This document shows positions 62,439 to 64,000 of a stretch of 64,000 nt of DNA, in pieces; position 1 is the stretch's first letter, and every line of letters starts with the position of its first letter. A model generated the notes under the pieces. It was not told the DNA's origin and did not search any database. It was given only the letters and a program-made list of their open reading frames with translations. Origin of the DNA: a bacterium (GTDB lineage: Bacteria; Krumholzibacteriota; Krumholzibacteriia; LZORAL124-64-63); NCBI GenBank assembly GCA_016719645.1, contig JADJYS010000002.1:248001-312000 (forward strand), in the 5' to 3' direction. Position numbers and translations under genes: made by a program.

Positions 62439-64000
62439 ATGATCTCCAGCCGCAGCCTACCGGACCGCACGGGCCCCAGCCGGGCCCGGATCGGCCTGGC
62501 CCTGCTGGTAGCGACGGCCCTCCTGTCCGCGACTCCGGCCGCGGCCTGGGTGGACCTCGACGAGTTCGGCGCCCACCCCGGGCCCGTGCCCGACGGCGCG
62601 GCGGTCACCGACGGCACCTACGTGATGAACGTCGGCGAACTCCACATGAACATCACGAACTTCGGCCTCATCGGCTCGCAGACCCCGGCCACCTGCAGCT
62701 GGTGCGACGCGCCCTCGGCCCAGTGGCCGGCGGGCTCCGGCGTCGAGTACCTGTGGGCGGCCGGCCTCTGGGTCGGCGGCGTGGTCCTCGGCGAGCGGCT
62801 CGTCTCCACCGGCCAGTACGAGACGGAGATCCGGGCCCGCAACGAGATCGCCGACACCATCTACGAGGCGATCAGCGGCCAGGTGACGCGGCCGACCGGC
62901 TACGCCAACGCCGGCGGCAAGCGCCGTCCCGAATCGGGCGCCAACGACGACGACGACCGCGATTTCTTCGGCGAGCCGCTCTACGACGAGGAGACGCTCA
63001 ACGGCTACGACGACGACGACGACGGCGAGATCGAGGAGGACTTCGGGCAGGTCGGCAACCAGATGATGGTCTGCACGATGTACGACAACACGCGGCTCGC
63101 CGCGGAGCAGTTCCCCGACCACACGGCGATCAACCTGAAGATCGTGCAGAAGTCCTACGCCTGGGAGAACGACGACGCGGACGACTTCGTGGCCTTCGAG
63201 TTCGAGGTCACGAACGTGGGCGTGGCGTCGGTCAACGACGTCTACATCGGCTTCTTCGCCGACGCCGACATCGGCCCCCGCGCCCGGCCCGGCCGCGCCG
63301 AGGACGACATGGCCGGCAGCCGCAACATCCTGGTGCGCGCTCGCGACAACACCTGGGTGCCGGTCTCCGTCGGCTTCATGTTCGACAGCGACGGGGACGA
63401 GGGCTCCACCCCCGGCTACTTCGGCATCGTCTTCCTGGGCCACGACACCGACCCGACCGGCCGCCTGGCGCCGCGGAGCGTCGGCCTGCGCAGCTTCAAC
63501 CACTTCTCCGGCAACCAGCCCTTCGCCCGCGGCGGCGACCCGTCCAACGACGCCGAGCGCTACGAGCTGCTCAGCGAGGTCAACTTCGACAACGACACCA
63601 CCGTGGGCAAGGAGTCCGACTACCGCTTCCTGATCTCGGCCGGCCCCTTCTCCGAGCTGCCGCCCGGCGAGACCCTCCAGTTCCAGGCCGCCATCGTGGT
63701 CGGCACCGGCGAGGAGGGGATGCTGCAGAACGCCGCGGAGGCCGCGCTGACCTGGTACGGCAACACCTTCAACCTCGACGGCGACACCGGGACCGGCGTG
63801 CTCGGCCGCGAGACCAAGATCTGCGCCCGCGAATTCGGGTCGGACATCTTCAGCTTCGTGGCCGACCTGATGGACACCACCTGCGTGGCCGAGGACTACG
63901 TCCTCTCGCAGCCGGTGATCACCAGCGAAGACCTCGACAGCGAGGGCTGCATCTACGTCAACATGGACAACTGCTTCGAGTGCGTGCGGCAGGCGGGCGA
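62439..64000 (+). CDS. Secreted protein with acidic Asp-rich segments, N-terminal part (runs off the window)
   Basis: Open from ATG 62439 to the window end, at least 520 codons with no stop. AAAGGA lies six bases upstream; ATG 62433 is an alternative. Signal peptide ~1-34 (ALLVATALLSATPAAA before WVDLDEFG). The mature start GTYVMNVGELHMNITNFGLI recurs, as far as I recall, in large secreted proteins of FCB candidate phyla. Asp runs (NDDDDRDF, GYDDDDDGEIEEDFG) resemble calcium-binding turns. Paired Cys residues occur (TCSWCDA, NCFECVRQ). No catalytic domain is identified. It follows the receptor by 46 bp, so the two may act together. A T9SS C-terminal signal, if any, lies beyond the window. Confidence 0.68.
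   Translation, partial: MISSRSLPDRTGPSRARIGLALLVATALLSATPAAAWVDLDEFGAHPGPVPDGAAVTDGTYVMNVGELHMNITNFGLIGSQTPATCSWCDAPSAQWPAGSGVEYLWAAGLWVGGVVLGERLVSTGQYETEIRARNEIADTIYEAISGQVTRPTGYANAGGKRRPESGANDDDDRDFFGEPLYDEETLNGYDDDDDGEIEEDFGQVGNQMMVCTMYDNTRLAAEQFPDHTAINLKIVQKSYAWENDDADDFVAFEFEVTNVGVASVNDVYIGFFADADIGPRARPGRAEDDMAGSRNILVRARDNTWVPVSVGFMFDSDGDEGSTPGYFGIVFLGHDTDPTGRLAPRSVGLRSFNHFSGNQPFARGGDPSNDAERYELLSEVNFDNDTTVGKESDYRFLISAGPFSELPPGETLQFQAAIVVGTGEEGMLQNAAEAALTWYGNTFNLDGDTGTGVLGRETKICAREFGSDIFSFVADLMDTTCVAEDYVLSQPVITSEDLDSEGCIYVNMDNCFECVRQAG

Noticed and set aside
1..64000. Sigma-54 (-24/-12) promoters to match the rpoN gene
   Set aside because: A by-eye look at the main intergenic gaps found no convincing TGGCAC-N5-TTGC site; a matrix scan would be needed to be sure.

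Overview
The window is very GC-rich, roughly 70% by eye, and densely packed with genes, with many 1-11 bp gene overlaps (often GTGA). It looks like chromosomal backbone from a diderm bacterium of the FCB (Fibrobacteres-Chlorobi-Bacteroidetes) side of the tree, perhaps a Krumholzibacteriota- or Eiseniibacteriota-like candidate phylum. The evidence is a SprA-family outer-membrane protein (type IX secretion), a DUF5723-like barrel, a TonB-dependent receptor with a CarboxypepD_reg-like N-domain, LptB/C/F/G genes and a lipid A acyltransferase end. The phylum assignment is inference. I found no rRNA, tRNA, CRISPR array, prophage or complete insertion sequence.

Layout. 1-12.3 kb, + strand: an acyltransferase end, lptC, lptB, rpoN, hpf and hprK, then a complete mannose-family PTS (IIA, IIB, IIC, IID, HPr, EI), a phosphoglucose/phosphomannose isomerase, a sugar nucleotidyltransferase and metK. 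It closes with a strong bidirectional hairpin terminator. 12.4-16.2 kb, - strand: a PKD/lamin-tail lipoprotein and the LPS-export permeases lptG and lptF. 16.4-24 kb, +: sprA and an overlapping glutaminyl cyclase. 24-39.7 kb, +: the translation/RNA cluster rimP-nusA-ylxQ-infB-rbfA/nrnA-truB-ribF, then rmlA-rmlC-cysC, then rpsO-pnp and an M16 peptidase. 39.8-43.6 kb: ktrB-ktrA, an OmpA-like lipoprotein and a secreted cyclophilin. 43.6-51.8 kb: uvrA and a glycine-cleavage cluster (gcvT, H, P1, P2, lipoate ligase). 51.75-52.0 kb: a 250-bp palindromic element between convergent genes. 52-55.3 kb, -: a lipoprotein and an outer-membrane barrel. 55.6-59.2 kb: a peptide-type ABC importer with two ATPases in one chain. 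59.4-64 kb: the TonB-dependent receptor and a secreted protein that runs off the window.

How the genes work together. The first block joins LPS export, sigma-54, ribosome hibernation and PTS signalling with hexose-phosphate conversion and sugar activation. The gcv block supplies the T, H and P proteins plus the ligase that lipoylates H. SprA, glutaminyl cyclase and three Sec signal peptides followed by Gln suggest a type IX-equipped envelope that may cap secreted N-termini as pyroglutamate.

Sequence quality. Seven otherwise intact genes each carry one apparent single-base frame break: nusA tail, M16 peptidase, cyclophilin C-terminus, gcvT N-terminus, lipoate ligase, the ABC ATPase and the TonB receptor. 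I read these as consensus errors rather than pseudogenes and annotate the genes across the breaks.
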